Numbered from the stretch's first letter, positions 45,011-54,552 are shown. The stretch is DNA of 64,000 bases from an uncultured Pelagibacteraceae bacterium (GCA_902614125.1 CACMJW010000001.1:181114-245113), one strand, 5' to 3'. The notes: generated by a model from the sequence alone, not told the origin. Numbers and translations are program-made.

Positions 45011-45595
45011 ATGAGATCATTTATCAAGTTTGCAGATCAATTAAGTACATCAATGGGTAAGGCATTTTCATGGTGTATTGTAATTTTAATGTGTGGAACT
45101 TGTTATGAGGTGGTTATGGCATATGCATTTAATGCTCCCACATTATGGAATTTTGATTTTAGTCTTCAAATGTATGGAGCCATTTTTATGATGGCAGGTG
45201 CTTATACTTTGTCGACCGAAGCTCATGTAAGAGGTGATGTAATTTACCGACTATTCAAACCCAGAACTCAAGGTTGGATTGATCTAATTTTATATTTTGT
45301 ATTTTTCTTTCCAGGTGTTTTGGCTCTAGCATTTTATGGGTACGAATATGCATCTATGGCTTGGAAAATAAAAGAGACAAGTTGGAATAGTCCAGCACAA
45401 ATTCAAATTTATATGGCAAAATCTTTGATACCACTTTCTGGTTTACTATTAATCATTCAAGGAATAAGTGAGGTATTCAGATCAATCATTTGCATTCAAA
45501 CTGGTCATTGGCCCGCAAGATTGGTTGTTGCCGAGGAGACAGAAAAAATTTTAATGAGAACAACTCAAGACGAGGATCAAAAAGATGTTATTTAG
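45011..45595 (+). CDS. dctQ: TRAP transporter small permease DctQ
   Basis: 194 residues with four membrane helices (about 19-40, 53-71, 93-114 and 136-155). The pattern AGAYTLSTEAHVRGDVIYRLF matches the DctQ domain. The C-terminus is charged and cytoplasmic. It overlaps dctM by 11 bases and follows the terminator after dctP. Confidence 0.92.
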   Translation: MRSFIKFADQLSTSMGKAFSWCIVILMCGTCYEVVMAYAFNAPTLWNFDFSLQMYGAIFMMAGAYTLSTEAHVRGDVIYRLFKPRTQGWIDLILYFVFFFPGVLALAFYGYEYASMAWKIKETSWNSPAQIQIYMAKSLIPLSGLLLIIQGISEVFRSIICIQTGHWPARLVVAEETEKILMRTTQDEDQKDVI

Positions 45596-46946
45596 TCTAA
45601 CAAATCCTGAAATAGCTATCTTGATGATGGGTATATTTTTATTTGCAGTGCTTTTAGGTTTTCCAATTGCTTTTACCTTAATGGCAATGGGAATTGGTTT
45701 CGGTTATTTTGCATATTACGATCCATCAAGAATGGATCATTTGTTGGATAACAGGATATTTCAATTATTTGTTCAAAACACATATTCCGTAATGGACAAT
45801 ACAGTGCTTACCGCCGTCCCCTTATTTTTATTTATGGGTTATCTAGTTGAAAGAGCAGGAATTGTAGCAAGATTATTTAATGCAATTAGACTAGCTTCAC
45901 ATGGTTTGCCAGCTTCAATGGCTGTAGCTGCTCTTGTCACTTGCGCATTATTTTCTACAGCCACAGGAATTATCGGTGCAGTAGTTACATTAATGGGACT
46001 ACTTGCATGGCCTGCAATGATAAGAGCAGGTTACGACAAAAAATTTGCATCGGGAGTAATATGTTCGGGTGGTTGTTTAGGTATTTTAATTCCTCCAAGT
46101 ATTATGCTTATAGTTTACGCAGTAATTGCTCAATTATCTCCTCTTAGATTATTTGCAGCAGCGATATTTCCTGGATTAATGTTGGCAGGACTTTATATAA
46201 TTTATGCAATAACTAGGGCGTACTTTAATCCATCCATTGCACCTAAGCCTCCAAAGGAGGAAATACCACCAAGAGCAGTGATATTAAAAGAGGTTTTAGT
46301 TTCATTTGTACCATTATTTTCACTAATAATATTAGTTTTAGGTACTATTCTTGCAGGTCTTGCAACACCAGCAGAGGCTGCAGCGGTGGGAGCTCTTGGA
46401 TCTTTAGTCCTATCTTTAATTTATAAGTCATTAAAATGGAAAAGTTTTAAAGAGTCTGTTTTCCTTACAGCAAAAACAACCGCAATGATAATGTGGTTGT
46501 TTGTAGGATCATGGACTTTTGCAGCAGTGTTTTCTTATTTGGGTGGTCATGAAGTTTTTGAACACTTTTTTAAATCTATGAATTTAGCTCCTTGGCAGTT
46601 TTTAGTGATAACTCAAATAATTATTTTTATTCTAGGATGGCCTTTAGAATGGACAGAAATTCTAATTATTTTTGTACCTATTTTCCTTCCACTGGTAGAA
46701 TTTTTTGGTGTTAATCCGTATTTCTTTGCTATGTTGATTGCATTAAACTTGCAAACATCTTTCTTAACACCCCCCATGGCAATGTCTGCATATTATCTTA
46801 AAGGTGTACAAACAAAAAATGTAGAATTATTGGAAATATTTAAAGGTATTATGCCATTTTTAGGAATAGTGATTTTTGCAATGGTATTGATGTATATTTT
46901 TCCAGGTATAGCCTTATGGCTTCCTGATGTACTTTTTGCCGATTAA
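45585..46946 (+). CDS. dctM: TRAP transporter large permease DctM
   Basis: 453 residues and about 12 membrane segments. VPLFLFMGYLVERAGI, STATGIIGAVVTLMGLLAWPAM, GGCLGILIPPSIMLIVYAVIAQ and PAEAAAVGALGSLVLS are DctM signatures. It uses the Na+ gradient to move the ligand delivered by DctP. Reading shows one intact frame with no frameshift. Confidence 0.96.
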   Translation: MLFSLTNPEIAILMMGIFLFAVLLGFPIAFTLMAMGIGFGYFAYYDPSRMDHLLDNRIFQLFVQNTYSVMDNTVLTAVPLFLFMGYLVERAGIVARLFNAIRLASHGLPASMAVAALVTCALFSTATGIIGAVVTLMGLLAWPAMIRAGYDKKFASGVICSGGCLGILIPPSIMLIVYAVIAQLSPLRLFAAAIFPGLMLAGLYIIYAITRAYFNPSIAPKPPKEEIPPRAVILKEVLVSFVPLFSLIILVLGTILAGLATPAEAAAVGALGSLVLSLIYKSLKWKSFKESVFLTAKTTAMIMWLFVGSWTFAAVFSYLGGHEVFEHFFKSMNLAPWQFLVITQIIIFILGWPLEWTEILIIFVPIFLPLVEFFGVNPYFFAMLIALNLQTSFLTPPMAMSAYYLKGVQTKNVELLEIFKGIMPFLGIVIFAMVLMYIFPGIALWLPDVLFAD

Positions 46947-46957
46947 AGAAAAAATTG

Positions 46958-48283
46958 ATGAATGAAATATTTTCACAGAGTGTAGAAAACCTTGCTTTAA
47001 AAATAAAAAATTCAGAATTAACCTCAGTAGAACTATGTGAAAAATATATTGAAAGAATCGATGAATTTGAAAAAGAAGTAAAAGCTTGGGCATTTTTTGA
47101 TAAAAAAATTTTATTAGAGAAAGCTAAAGAGGCAGACGACTACAGAAGATCAGGTAAACCAATTGGCTTCCTACATGGTATACCTGTAGCTGTTAAAGAT
47201 ATTATTGGAACAGTTGAGATGCCAACTGAATGCGGCACAAGCATAAGGAAAGGCAAATCTTACTCACAAAATGCAGAAATCATTGATTTATTGATTTCGG
47301 AAGGAGCTATTGTAATGGGCAAAACTGCAACTTCAGAATTAGCTTTTCTTGGACCTCCAAAAACTACGAACCCACATGATTATACTAGAACACCAGGTGG
47401 TTCTTCCAGTGGATCGGCTGCATCAGTTGCATCATATATGGCACCCCTTTCAATTGGATCTCAAACAGGTGGATCAGTAATCAGACCTGCTTCTTACTGT
47501 GGTGTAGTAGGCTATAAACCAACTTATGGCTTAATATCAAGAAATGGTGTTTTAAGAACCTCTCAAACTTTAGATCATATTGGTATGTTTGGAAGAAATG
47601 TAGAAGACGTTGCTTTATTGGCCAAAGCTTTAATTAAGAAAGACAAACAGGATCCAGCTTCAATACACTATTCATCAGAGAATATTCTAGCAGAGACAAA
47701 AAAAGGCCCATTATTTGAACCAAAATTTATATTTTATAAAACAAATCACTGGAAGATGATTGAAAAAAAATCTAGAGATGCTTTTGAATATTTTATTAAA
47801 TCTTTTAAAAACATTGAAGTTTTTGATACTCCGTCTTACTTCAAAGATATACATAAATATCATCAAGTAATTCACGAAACAGACTTAGCAAACAATTTTT
47901 CAATTTATTATAAAAAGTTTAAATCTAAATTGTCTAAATACATGCAAGATGCAATTTCTAGAGGAAATAATTACTCTGCAAAAGAATATGCAGAGGCTAT
48001 TGATTTTAGGAAACAAAGTTATGAATCTTATAAAGAAGTTTTTGAGGATTACCATGGGGTGCTAATGCCGTCCAGTCCAGGGGTCGCACCTAAAGGATTA
48101 AAAAGCACAGGTACTGCAGAATTTAATAAGGTTTGGTCTTATCTTGGTACGCCTTGTATTTCTCTTCCTTTACTTGAAGGTGAAAATAAATTACCATTGG
48201 GTGTTCAATTAATCGGTGATAAATATGATGATCACAGATTTTTAGGAGTCGCTAGATGGCTAGAGAAGGAATGTGAAGATTAA
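46958..48283 (+). CDS. Amidase signature family enzyme
   Basis: 441 residues; the ATG at 46958 is preferred over an in-frame TTG one codon earlier. Catalytic elements: Lys80 in PVAVKDI, the Ser-rich GGSSSGSAA near 147-155, and the nucleophile Ser173 in QTGGSVIRPAS. GatA-like in outline, but the gatB and gatC partners are absent here, so a free amidase is more likely. It follows dctM closely and may cleave an amide imported by the TRAP system. Confidence 0.9.
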   Translation: MNEIFSQSVENLALKIKNSELTSVELCEKYIERIDEFEKEVKAWAFFDKKILLEKAKEADDYRRSGKPIGFLHGIPVAVKDIIGTVEMPTECGTSIRKGKSYSQNAEIIDLLISEGAIVMGKTATSELAFLGPPKTTNPHDYTRTPGGSSSGSAASVASYMAPLSIGSQTGGSVIRPASYCGVVGYKPTYGLISRNGVLRTSQTLDHIGMFGRNVEDVALLAKALIKKDKQDPASIHYSSENILAETKKGPLFEPKFIFYKTNHWKMIEKKSRDAFEYFIKSFKNIEVFDTPSYFKDIHKYHQVIHETDLANNFSIYYKKFKSKLSKYMQDAISRGNNYSAKEYAEAIDFRKQSYESYKEVFEDYHGVLMPSSPGVAPKGLKSTGTAEFNKVWSYLGTPCISLPLLEGENKLPLGVQLIGDKYDDHRFLGVARWLEKECED

Positions 48284-48285
48284 TT

Positions 48286-48462
48286 ATGAATAAATTAACA
48301 ACAGTTATTGGAATTTCGTTTGCTCTATTCTTTTTAGTTGGCTTAGCTACTACTCTTACTAGATCTATGATGATAACTTTTTTAGATGTATTACCTGTAT
48401 ATATCTTTATGGGTGCAGCAATTATAATGATGATTTACGAAGCTTTTTTTGACAAGCAATAA
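48286..48462 (+). CDS. Small two-helix membrane protein (58 residues)
   Basis: Starts at ATG two bases after the amidase stop and ends with TAA at 48460-48462. Two hydrophobic segments (about 4-23 and 32-53) and a short charged C-terminus FFDKQ. Not recognised. Tight spacing to the amidase and coding-like use of hydrophobic codons support a real gene. It may be an accessory of the TRAP/amidase unit. Confidence 0.65.
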   Translation: MNKLTTVIGISFALFFLVGLATTLTRSMMITFLDVLPVYIFMGAAIIMMIYEAFFDKQ

Positions 48463-48519
48463 ATCTCTAAATTTAAACATATCATCTTAAAAATAAAAAT
48501 TAAAATATAAGAAATAAAG

Positions 48520-49425
48520 ATGAACAAACAAAATCTTTTTCCTTATCTATTACTTTTTATTCAACCAATTTTTATGGCAAGCAACTTAATAGTTGCTCGT
48601 GGGGGTGTTGAGTTTATACCTCCAATTTCATTAGCATTTTGGAGGTGGTTTTTTGTTTTTTTAATTCTGTTATCCTTTACTTTTTTTTATATTAAAAGAG
48701 AAATTAGGATCATAAAAAAAGAAATCTGGAAACTTTTATTTTTAGGCTCAATGGGCTGTGGTGTATGTGGTGCCTTCCCTTTTATAGCTGGAAAAACAAC
48801 TACGATAATTAATATGGGAATTATTTATACCTCCTCTCCAATTTTTATTATTATAATTTCCTCTTTATTTTTTGGTGAAAAAATAAGTAAACTTAAAATT
48901 TTTGGTTTAGTTTCCTGTTTAGTTGGAGTTCTTATTATTATAATCAAAGGTGATATTTTGCTTTTATTCAATTTAACTTTTAATCAAGGTGACTTATGGA
49001 TGTTGGGAGCTGCAATTGGTTGGGCATTATATTCAATTTTCTTATTTTATTGGAAGTCTGATTTAGATGTTTTTCCAAGGTTTACTATTATCTCACTCGG
49101 CGGCATCATTAGCTTGTTACCCTTCTACTTATTAGAAGAAATATATTTTGTACAAACTCAATTTGACTTAAATTTTTATTTTTGGATATTGTTTGCAGCA
49201 ATTTCACCAGGAATTATTGCATTTGCACTTTATACTTTAACGCAACAAAAATTAGGAGCGTCTGTAACTGGATTTACATTATATTTATTCACTGTTTATG
49301 GGGCATTTTATGGAATATTTTTATTCGATGAAAATTTAGAAAACTACCATTATCTTGGAACCGTCTTAGTATTTTTTGGAATATATTTAGTTAAAAGAAA
49401 AGTTGATAATGAACAAAAAGTATAA
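48520..49425 (+). CDS. DMT-family transporter (EamA type)
   Basis: 301 residues with ten hydrophobic segments arranged as two EamA repeats. LAFWRWFFVFLIL, NMGIIYTSSPIFIIIISSLFFGEKIS and GLVSCLVGVLIIIIKGD make up the first repeat; DLWMLGAAIGWALYSIF and FTLYLFTVYGAFYGIFLFDENL belong to the second. These proteins export amino acids or other metabolites. Substrate unknown. It overlaps the next gene by 17 bases. Confidence 0.9.
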   Translation: MNKQNLFPYLLLFIQPIFMASNLIVARGGVEFIPPISLAFWRWFFVFLILLSFTFFYIKREIRIIKKEIWKLLFLGSMGCGVCGAFPFIAGKTTTIINMGIIYTSSPIFIIIISSLFFGEKISKLKIFGLVSCLVGVLIIIIKGDILLLFNLTFNQGDLWMLGAAIGWALYSIFLFYWKSDLDVFPRFTIISLGGIISLLPFYLLEEIYFVQTQFDLNFYFWILFAAISPGIIAFALYTLTQQKLGASVTGFTLYLFTVYGAFYGIFLFDENLENYHYLGTVLVFFGIYLVKRKVDNEQKV

Positions 49426-50221
49426 AATGATTTTTTTTAAAATATTATTTTATATTTTCGTAATTTATTTTGGGGTCTCGCTTGTAGTATATTTTTACCA
49501 AAGAAAATTACTTTATCATCCAGGCGAAAATAATTACTTAGATGAAGGACCGCTTAATCATAAAATAGAAAAAGTATATATTCAGTCTGAAAATCAACTT
49601 GTAGCTTGGAGATTTGTGAAAAATAAAAACTTTAAAACTATTCTTTTTTTTCATGGAAATGCAGGAAAAATAGATAATAGAATTTATAAACTAAATGAAT
49701 TTTCTAAGTTAGATATTAATTATTTAATATTTGCTTATAGGGGTTTCAGTGGAAATAAGGGTAAACCAACTGAGCAAGGACTTTATGAAGATGCAAGGGC
49801 TGTGAAGAAATGGCTTAATTCAAACGGTGTAGAGGACAATTCAATTATCTTATATGGAGAATCTCTTGGAACAGCAATTGCTGTAGATCTTGCAAGCTCT
49901 AATAGTTTTTCTGGTTTAATATTAGAGTCACCATTTACTTCAATGGAAATCCTAGCTAAAAAATATTACCCATATTTACCAGCTAAATTAATTTTAAAGG
50001 ACAAATATAAGTCCATTGAAAAAATATCAAAAATAAATTCGCCCATTTTAATAATGCACGGAAGAGAGGATAAAGTTGTTCCTTTTAGTATGGGTGAAGA
50101 AATGTACAAAAAATTTGATGGTGTTAAATACAATTTTTTTAGTGATAATGACGATCATATGATGAATTTTAATGAAAATTTAATAAATACAATTAAAAAA
50201 TTTATTTCCAGCTTAAATTAG
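49409..50221 (+). CDS. Alpha/beta hydrolase, membrane-anchored
   Basis: 270 residues; the ATG at 49409 is chosen over an upstream in-frame TTG. One N-terminal membrane helix (about 7-26) leads to FYQRKLLYHPG, FFHGNAG (oxyanion), YRGFSGNKGKP and the nucleophile elbow YGESLGTAIA. HGREDKVVPF carries the acid Asp, and NDDHMMN the His. This is the pattern of bacterial homologues of ABHD12/13-type esterases. Substrate unknown. Confidence 0.9.
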   Translation: MNKKYKMIFFKILFYIFVIYFGVSLVVYFYQRKLLYHPGENNYLDEGPLNHKIEKVYIQSENQLVAWRFVKNKNFKTILFFHGNAGKIDNRIYKLNEFSKLDINYLIFAYRGFSGNKGKPTEQGLYEDARAVKKWLNSNGVEDNSIILYGESLGTAIAVDLASSNSFSGLILESPFTSMEILAKKYYPYLPAKLILKDKYKSIEKISKINSPILIMHGREDKVVPFSMGEEMYKKFDGVKYNFFSDNDDHMMNFNENLINTIKKFISSLN

Positions 50222-50269
50222 AACACAATTTAACCAAAGCATTATCTTTTTCTTTTGTTAAAAATTATA

Positions 50270-50824
50270 ATGAAAATAATTATAATTTTTTTATTTTTTG
50301 TTTTTTTCAATAATGCTTATGCAGAAAAAATAAATAAATATTTTCATATTGGTCTGATGGAGTCTTATGACAAAAAATTCACTCTTTATTTTAAGACTAG
50401 AGAAAAGGCTATAATTGCAAAAGGAGAGCATAGAAATTATTTCAATGATTATCCCCAAGACCTTTATATTCATGACCATAAAACTAAGAAAGATTATCCT
50501 CTTATCTCTTATGAATGGTTTCCAAAAAGAATAAAAAAAATTACAAACAATTTTGAATATCCGATGTTCCCTGAGGACTTTGCATATTATTTGTTAAATG
50601 ATAATGATACATTGATATTAGTAAGCGCATCAAAAAATTTTTTTAAAAATCTTAAATTCAGTATTTCAAACAAACATTTGTCTACTGCAAAATCAAACGG
50701 AAAATTAGAATTTATTGTTTCAAGTTTCGCAAAAAACTGTGGTTATAGAGATTTGAAAACAAACTTTGAATGCAATATTTACAAGCCACTGATTTCAAAA
50801 AACTTAATTACATTTTTTGAGTAA
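50270..50824 (+). CDS. Unrecognised secreted protein (184 residues)
   Basis: Not recognised. The ATG at 50270 gives a clear signal peptide (MKIIIIFLFFVFFNNAYA, cleavage after AYA); an in-frame TTG further upstream is less likely. The mature part has charged and aromatic beta-like segments and two cysteines near the end (NCGYRD and FECNIY) that could form a disulfide. Its last 17 bases overlap the convergent ftsY end. Confidence 0.75.
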   Translation: MKIIIIFLFFVFFNNAYAEKINKYFHIGLMESYDKKFTLYFKTREKAIIAKGEHRNYFNDYPQDLYIHDHKTKKDYPLISYEWFPKRIKKITNNFEYPMFPEDFAYYLLNDNDTLILVSASKNFFKNLKFSISNKHLSTAKSNGKLEFIVSSFAKNCGYRDLKTNFECNIYKPLISKNLITFFE

Positions 50825-51725
50825 ATGCACTCGCGAATTGTTTTGCATTAAAAACTTGCAAATCATCTTCTTTTTCACCTAAACCAAGTCCAACAATTGG
50901 TATTTTATATTTTTTTGAAAGTGCAATTAGAATTCCTCCTTTTGCAGTACCATCTAATTTTGTCATTATTAATCCTGAAACTGGAATAATTTTATTAAAT
51001 TCCTCTAATTGATTAATAATATTTTGACCTGATGTTGCATCTAAAACAAGTATTACCTCGTGCGGTGCGCCCTCAGAACTTTTTTTAACTACGTTTGCTA
51101 TTTTTTTAAATTCTTCCATAAGATTTTTTTTATTCTGTAGTCTTCCAGCAGTATCTATCAAAACTTGATTGATATTATTTTGCTTAGCATATTCAACAGC
51201 TTTAAATGCAACTGAGGCTGGATCAGAACCAGCATTTGATTTTATAATCGTAGCTCCCACTCGATTTGACCACTCCTCTAGCTGTTCAATTGCTGCAGCT
51301 CTAAAAGTATCACATGCAGAAAATATAACTTTATTTTGATTTTCAATAAAGATTTTTCCAATTTTCCCAATCGTTGTGGTTTTGCCTACACCATTAACAC
51401 CTGAAATTAAAATAATATTCAAATTCTCTTTTTTTTCAAAAAAGTTTTTTTTTTCGAGTGGTTCCATAAGATTTATAATATATTCTTCAAGTATTTTATT
51501 AACCTCATTTACAGCATCATTTTTTGGATCAATTTTTTTTTGTGCTATTATTTCTTTTATTTCTGAAGAAGCATCAATTCCTACATCTGAGCTAATTAAG
51601 AATTCCTCAATTTCATCTAATGTTTTGTCGTCTATTTCTTTTTTAATTATTATTTCTCTTAGACCAGAGGCAATATTATCGGCACTTTTTTTAAATCCGA
51701 TTTTAAATTTTTCAAAAATTCCCAT
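50808..51725 (-). CDS. ftsY: Signal recognition particle receptor FtsY
   Basis: 305 residues with the NG GTPase domain: GVNGVGKTTTIGKIGK (P loop), DTFRAAAIEQL, DTAGRLQNKKNLMEEF, TKLDGTAKGG and GLGLGEKEDDLQ. Only a short N-terminal region precedes the NG core, so the acidic A domain of enterobacterial FtsY is missing. It docks ribosome-SRP complexes at the membrane. Its start shares a base with the dapF stop. Its partner ffh lies just beyond dapF on the other strand. Confidence 0.97.
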   Translation of the reverse strand: MGIFEKFKIGFKKSADNIASGLREIIIKKEIDDKTLDEIEEFLISSDVGIDASSEIKEIIAQKKIDPKNDAVNEVNKILEEYIINLMEPLEKKNFFEKKENLNIILISGVNGVGKTTTIGKIGKIFIENQNKVIFSACDTFRAAAIEQLEEWSNRVGATIIKSNAGSDPASVAFKAVEYAKQNNINQVLIDTAGRLQNKKNLMEEFKKIANVVKKSSEGAPHEVILVLDATSGQNIINQLEEFNKIIPVSGLIMTKLDGTAKGGILIALSKKYKIPIVGLGLGEKEDDLQVFNAKQFASAFTQKM

Positions 51726-52549
51726 TAAAGTTTAATTGTTATTTTTTGTATCTCCGAAACAGGACCTTTCATATGTATAAACTTATCTTGATCAATTTTT
51801 ATTTGTAATCTTCCCAGTTTAAATTCTATTTCAGTGACTGTATTTTCCAATTTATCAATGTTAGCAGCAACAGCTGTTGCACATGCAGCTGTACCACAAG
51901 CTTTTGTTAGTCCAGCACCCCTTTCCCAAACCTTTATTTTTATATGTTCGTTACTTATTTTCTGAGCCAATGTAACATTGCATTTTTCTGGAAATATTTC
52001 ATTATTCTCTATTTGCGGACCAATTCTTTTTAAGTCAAATAACTCAACATCATTTACAAAAAAAATTACATGGGGATTACCAACATTGATACCTACACCT
52101 CCAGTAATTTTATTATTGTCAACATCTGAAATAGTTAATTCTAAATTTCTTGTATTTAATTCTCTATTAATCGGGATATCCTTCCAATTCAGTTTTGGTT
52201 TTCCTATTATTGTTTCAACCTGTTTACTATCTAAAATTTTAGAATTAAGTATTTGATTATCAACATTTAAACTTATGTTTTTATTTTTCGCCTCTTCTGA
52301 AATCAAATATGCAACACATCTTGTTCCATTACCACATGCTCCTGATGTACTCCCATCTGAATTATAAAATTGCATTGAAGCATTTGATATAGTGCTATTT
52401 TGAATAAAAATTAATTGATCACATCCTAAAAAATTACGATCACAAATTTTTATAATTTGATCCTTAGTAAGACTAACCGATCTTTTTCTTTGATCAATAA
52501 TGACAAAATCATTACCCAAACCGTCCATTCTAAAAGCATCAAATTCCAT
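51725..52549 (-). CDS. dapF: Diaminopimelate epimerase
   Basis: 274 residues. The catalytic cysteines are Cys72 in SGACGNGTRC and Cys218 in KACGTAAC. FRMDGLGNDFVIID at the N-terminus is the other signature. It converts LL- to meso-diaminopimelate for lysine and peptidoglycan. dapF beside ftsY is a common alphaproteobacterial arrangement, although the miaB-like gene often found between them is absent here. Confidence 0.97.
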   Translation of the reverse strand: MEFDAFRMDGLGNDFVIIDQRKRSVSLTKDQIIKICDRNFLGCDQLIFIQNSTISNASMQFYNSDGSTSGACGNGTRCVAYLISEEAKNKNISLNVDNQILNSKILDSKQVETIIGKPKLNWKDIPINRELNTRNLELTISDVDNNKITGGVGINVGNPHVIFFVNDVELFDLKRIGPQIENNEIFPEKCNVTLAQKISNEHIKIKVWERGAGLTKACGTAACATAVAANIDKLENTVTEIEFKLGRLQIKIDQDKFIHMKGPVSEIQKITIKL

Positions 52550-52600
52550 AGATTAAATACTTAACTTATTTATTGACTTTTTGAACCTCTATTATAGTTT

Positions 52601-52702
52601 ACCGCAGTTTCCGCAAAATACAGCAATTTGCGGTGTCTTTGGTAACAAAGAGATCGACACCAGTCAGCGAGAGTTCGCCCACTGGTGCGATACCTGCTGT
52701 GT
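52601..52702 (+). ncRNA. Structured RNA leader of ffh with pseudoknot, candidate cis-regulator
   Basis: A GC-rich island of about 100 nt in an AT-rich genome. P1: CCGCAAA (52611-52617) with TTTGCGG (52627-52633). P2: CTTTG with CAAAG (52637-52650) closed by a GTAA tetraloop. P3: ATCG-A-CACCAGT (52653-52664) with ACTGGTGCGAT (52681-52691), one bulged A. P4 within it: GCGA with TCGC (52667-52678). Pseudoknot: ATACAGCA in the P1 loop (52618-52625) with TGCTGTGT (52695-52702), eight pairs with one G-U. The ffh start codon is six bases after it. An alternative GGTGTC with GACACC (52632-52637, 52656-52661) would disrupt P1 and P3. No match to a known riboswitch was recognised. Confidence 0.65.
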
Positions 52703-52708
52703 GAAATT

Positions 52709-54067
52709 ATGTTTGAAAATTTAACAAATAAATTTGAGGAAATTTTTTCCTCTTTAAAAAAAGCACCTTCTCTTGATGAAAAACAAGTAGATGAGGGATT
52801 GCGTGCTATTCGTCTTGCTTTATTAGAGGCTGATGTATCTCTAGATGTTGTAAAAGAATTCATAAACAGAGTTAAACCAAAAGCTCTAGGTAAGGAAATT
52901 GTAAGATCAACATCACCTGGGCAAATGGTTGTTAAAATTGTTTACGATGAACTTGTATCATTTTTAGGTGATAAAAATTCAGATATTCTCCTTAATGCCG
53001 TTCCACCTGTTCCTATTATGTTAGTGGGATTACAAGGATCAGGAAAAACTACCACCACTGCAAAGCTGGCTAAATTTCTAGAAAAAAATAATAAAAAAAA
53101 AGTAATGATGGTTAGTCTTGATGTGTACCGGCCAGCTGCACAAGAACAATTAAAATTACTTGGTGAACAAAATAACATAATTACTTTACCTGTTATTGAA
53201 GGTCAATTACCTGCAGACATTTGCAGGCGAGCTTTAAGTGCAGCAAACCTGAATGGCTCCGAGGTAATCCTTTTTGATACAGCAGGAAGAACTCAAATAG
53301 ATCTCCAAATGATGAGTGAAATTAAACAAATAGAGGGAATTATAAATCCTTCAGAAACTATATTAGTTGCAGACTCTTTAACAGGTCAAGTTGCTGCAAA
53401 TGTGGCTAAAGAATTTAAAAATACTGTAAATTTAACAGGTATAGTTCTTACCAGATCAGATGGTGACGGAAGAGGTGGTGCAGCATTAAGTATGAAGTAT
53501 GTTGCAGATGTTCCTATAAAATTTTTGGGAATTGGAGAGAAAATAGATAATTTTGAAATTTTTTATCCTGACAGAATAGCAAATAGAATTTTAGGAATGG
53601 GAGATATCGTTTCTCTTGTTGAAAAAGCTACTGAAGATATAGATCAAGAAAATTTAAAAAAAACTGAAGAAAAATTAAAAAAAGGTCAATTTTCCTTAGA
53701 AGACTATTTATCACAATTACGACAAATGAAGAAAATGGGCGGGATCGAGGGTATTATGTCTTTTCTGCCAGGTGTTTCAAAAATTAAATCTCAAATGGAT
53801 GAAGCAGGTGTTGACGAAAAAATAATTACCCAAAATGAAGCTGTAATTTTATCTATGACTAAAAAAGAGAGAGAAAATCCAAAGATAATTGATGGATCCA
53901 GAAAGAAAAGAATTGCTAATGGCTCTGGTACTGACATTGCCACTATCAATAAATTGTTAAAACAATTTAAAATGATGTCTGAGATGATGAAAAAGATGTC
54001 TAAAGGAAATATGAAAGGAATGGCGGACAAAGGAATACCACCAGAACTTTTTAATCAACTTAAATAA
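52709..54067 (+). CDS. ffh: Signal recognition particle protein Ffh
   Basis: 452 residues from the ATG at 52709. An in-frame GTG at 52685 lies inside the leader structure and gives a non-family N-terminus. NG domain: [53 protein letters not shown] and [12 protein letters not shown]. The M domain has LRQMKKMGG and a Met-rich end ([17 protein letters not shown]) for signal-sequence binding. No Shine-Dalgarno is seen before the start; the structured leader sits there instead. Confidence 0.97.
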   Translation: MFENLTNKFEEIFSSLKKAPSLDEKQVDEGLRAIRLALLEADVSLDVVKEFINRVKPKALGKEIVRSTSPGQMVVKIVYDELVSFLGDKNSDILLNAVPPVPIMLVGLQGSGKTTTTAKLAKFLEKNNKKKVMMVSLDVYRPAAQEQLKLLGEQNNIITLPVIEGQLPADICRRALSAANLNGSEVILFDTAGRTQIDLQMMSEIKQIEGIINPSETILVADSLTGQVAANVAKEFKNTVNLTGIVLTRSDGDGRGGAALSMKYVADVPIKFLGIGEKIDNFEIFYPDRIANRILGMGDIVSLVEKATEDIDQENLKKTEEKLKKGQFSLEDYLSQLRQMKKMGGIEGIMSFLPGVSKIKSQMDEAGVDEKIITQNEAVILSMTKKERENPKIIDGSRKKRIANGSGTDIATINKLLKQFKMMSEMMKKMSKGNMKGMADKGIPPELFNQLK

Positions 54068-54081
54068 AAAAAGGAGAAAAA

Positions 54082-54552
54082 ATGTTAAAAATGAGATTGT
54101 CAATGGGTGGTACAAAAAAAAGACCTGTTTATAAAATTGTTGTTGCTGACAGTAGATTTCCAAGAGATGGAAGATTTATTGAAAAGCTAGGTTTCTTTAA
54201 TCCGTTACTTCCAAAGGAAAAAAAAGAAAGGGTAGGACTAGACCAAGAGAGAATTAAATATTGGTTAAGTCAAGGAGCGCAACCAACAACTAGAGTTGCC
54301 AGAATTCTTGGCGAGAACCAGATAATCGAAATGCCAGCTAATGGCAATAACCCTGTTAAAGCAGTTCCTAAAAAAGAAAGAAACAAAAAAGATGGTGAAG
54401 GAGCGGAAGCAAAAACTGATACGAAATCAGATAAAAATGCAGAAGCACCTAAAAAAGATGCTACAAGCGAAACACCAAAAAATGAAGATACCAAAGAAGC
54501 TCCTAAGGCTGAAGCTGCTCCAGAAGCTCCTAAGGGAGAAGAAAAAAAATAA
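54082..54552 (+). CDS. rpsP: Ribosomal protein S16 with long charged tail
   Basis: 156 residues; the S16 core is the first roughly 85 ([56 protein letters not shown]). From about residue 95 a low-complexity tail rich in Lys, Glu, Ala and Pro follows (EAPK and similar units), roughly doubling the protein. An AGGAG ribosome-binding site is at 54071-54075. rimM, usually next, is absent: trmD begins directly after the stop. Confidence 0.96.
   Translation: MLKMRLSMGGTKKRPVYKIVVADSRFPRDGRFIEKLGFFNPLLPKEKKERVGLDQERIKYWLSQGAQPTTRVARILGENQIIEMPANGNNPVKAVPKKERNKKDGEGAEAKTDTKSDKNAEAPKKDATSETPKNEDTKEAPKAEAAPEAPKGEEKK

Noticed and set aside
52601..52702. 4.5S SRP RNA gene beside ffh
   Set aside because: The conserved SRP apical-loop sequence with its GGAAGCAGC side is missing on both strands; the segment folds as a pseudoknotted leader instead of one long rod.
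52570..52863. Minus-strand reading frame of 97 codons opposite the ffh leader
   Set aside because: It runs antisense through the structured leader and the ffh start, has no family resemblance, and reads like a shadow of the ffh coding strand.
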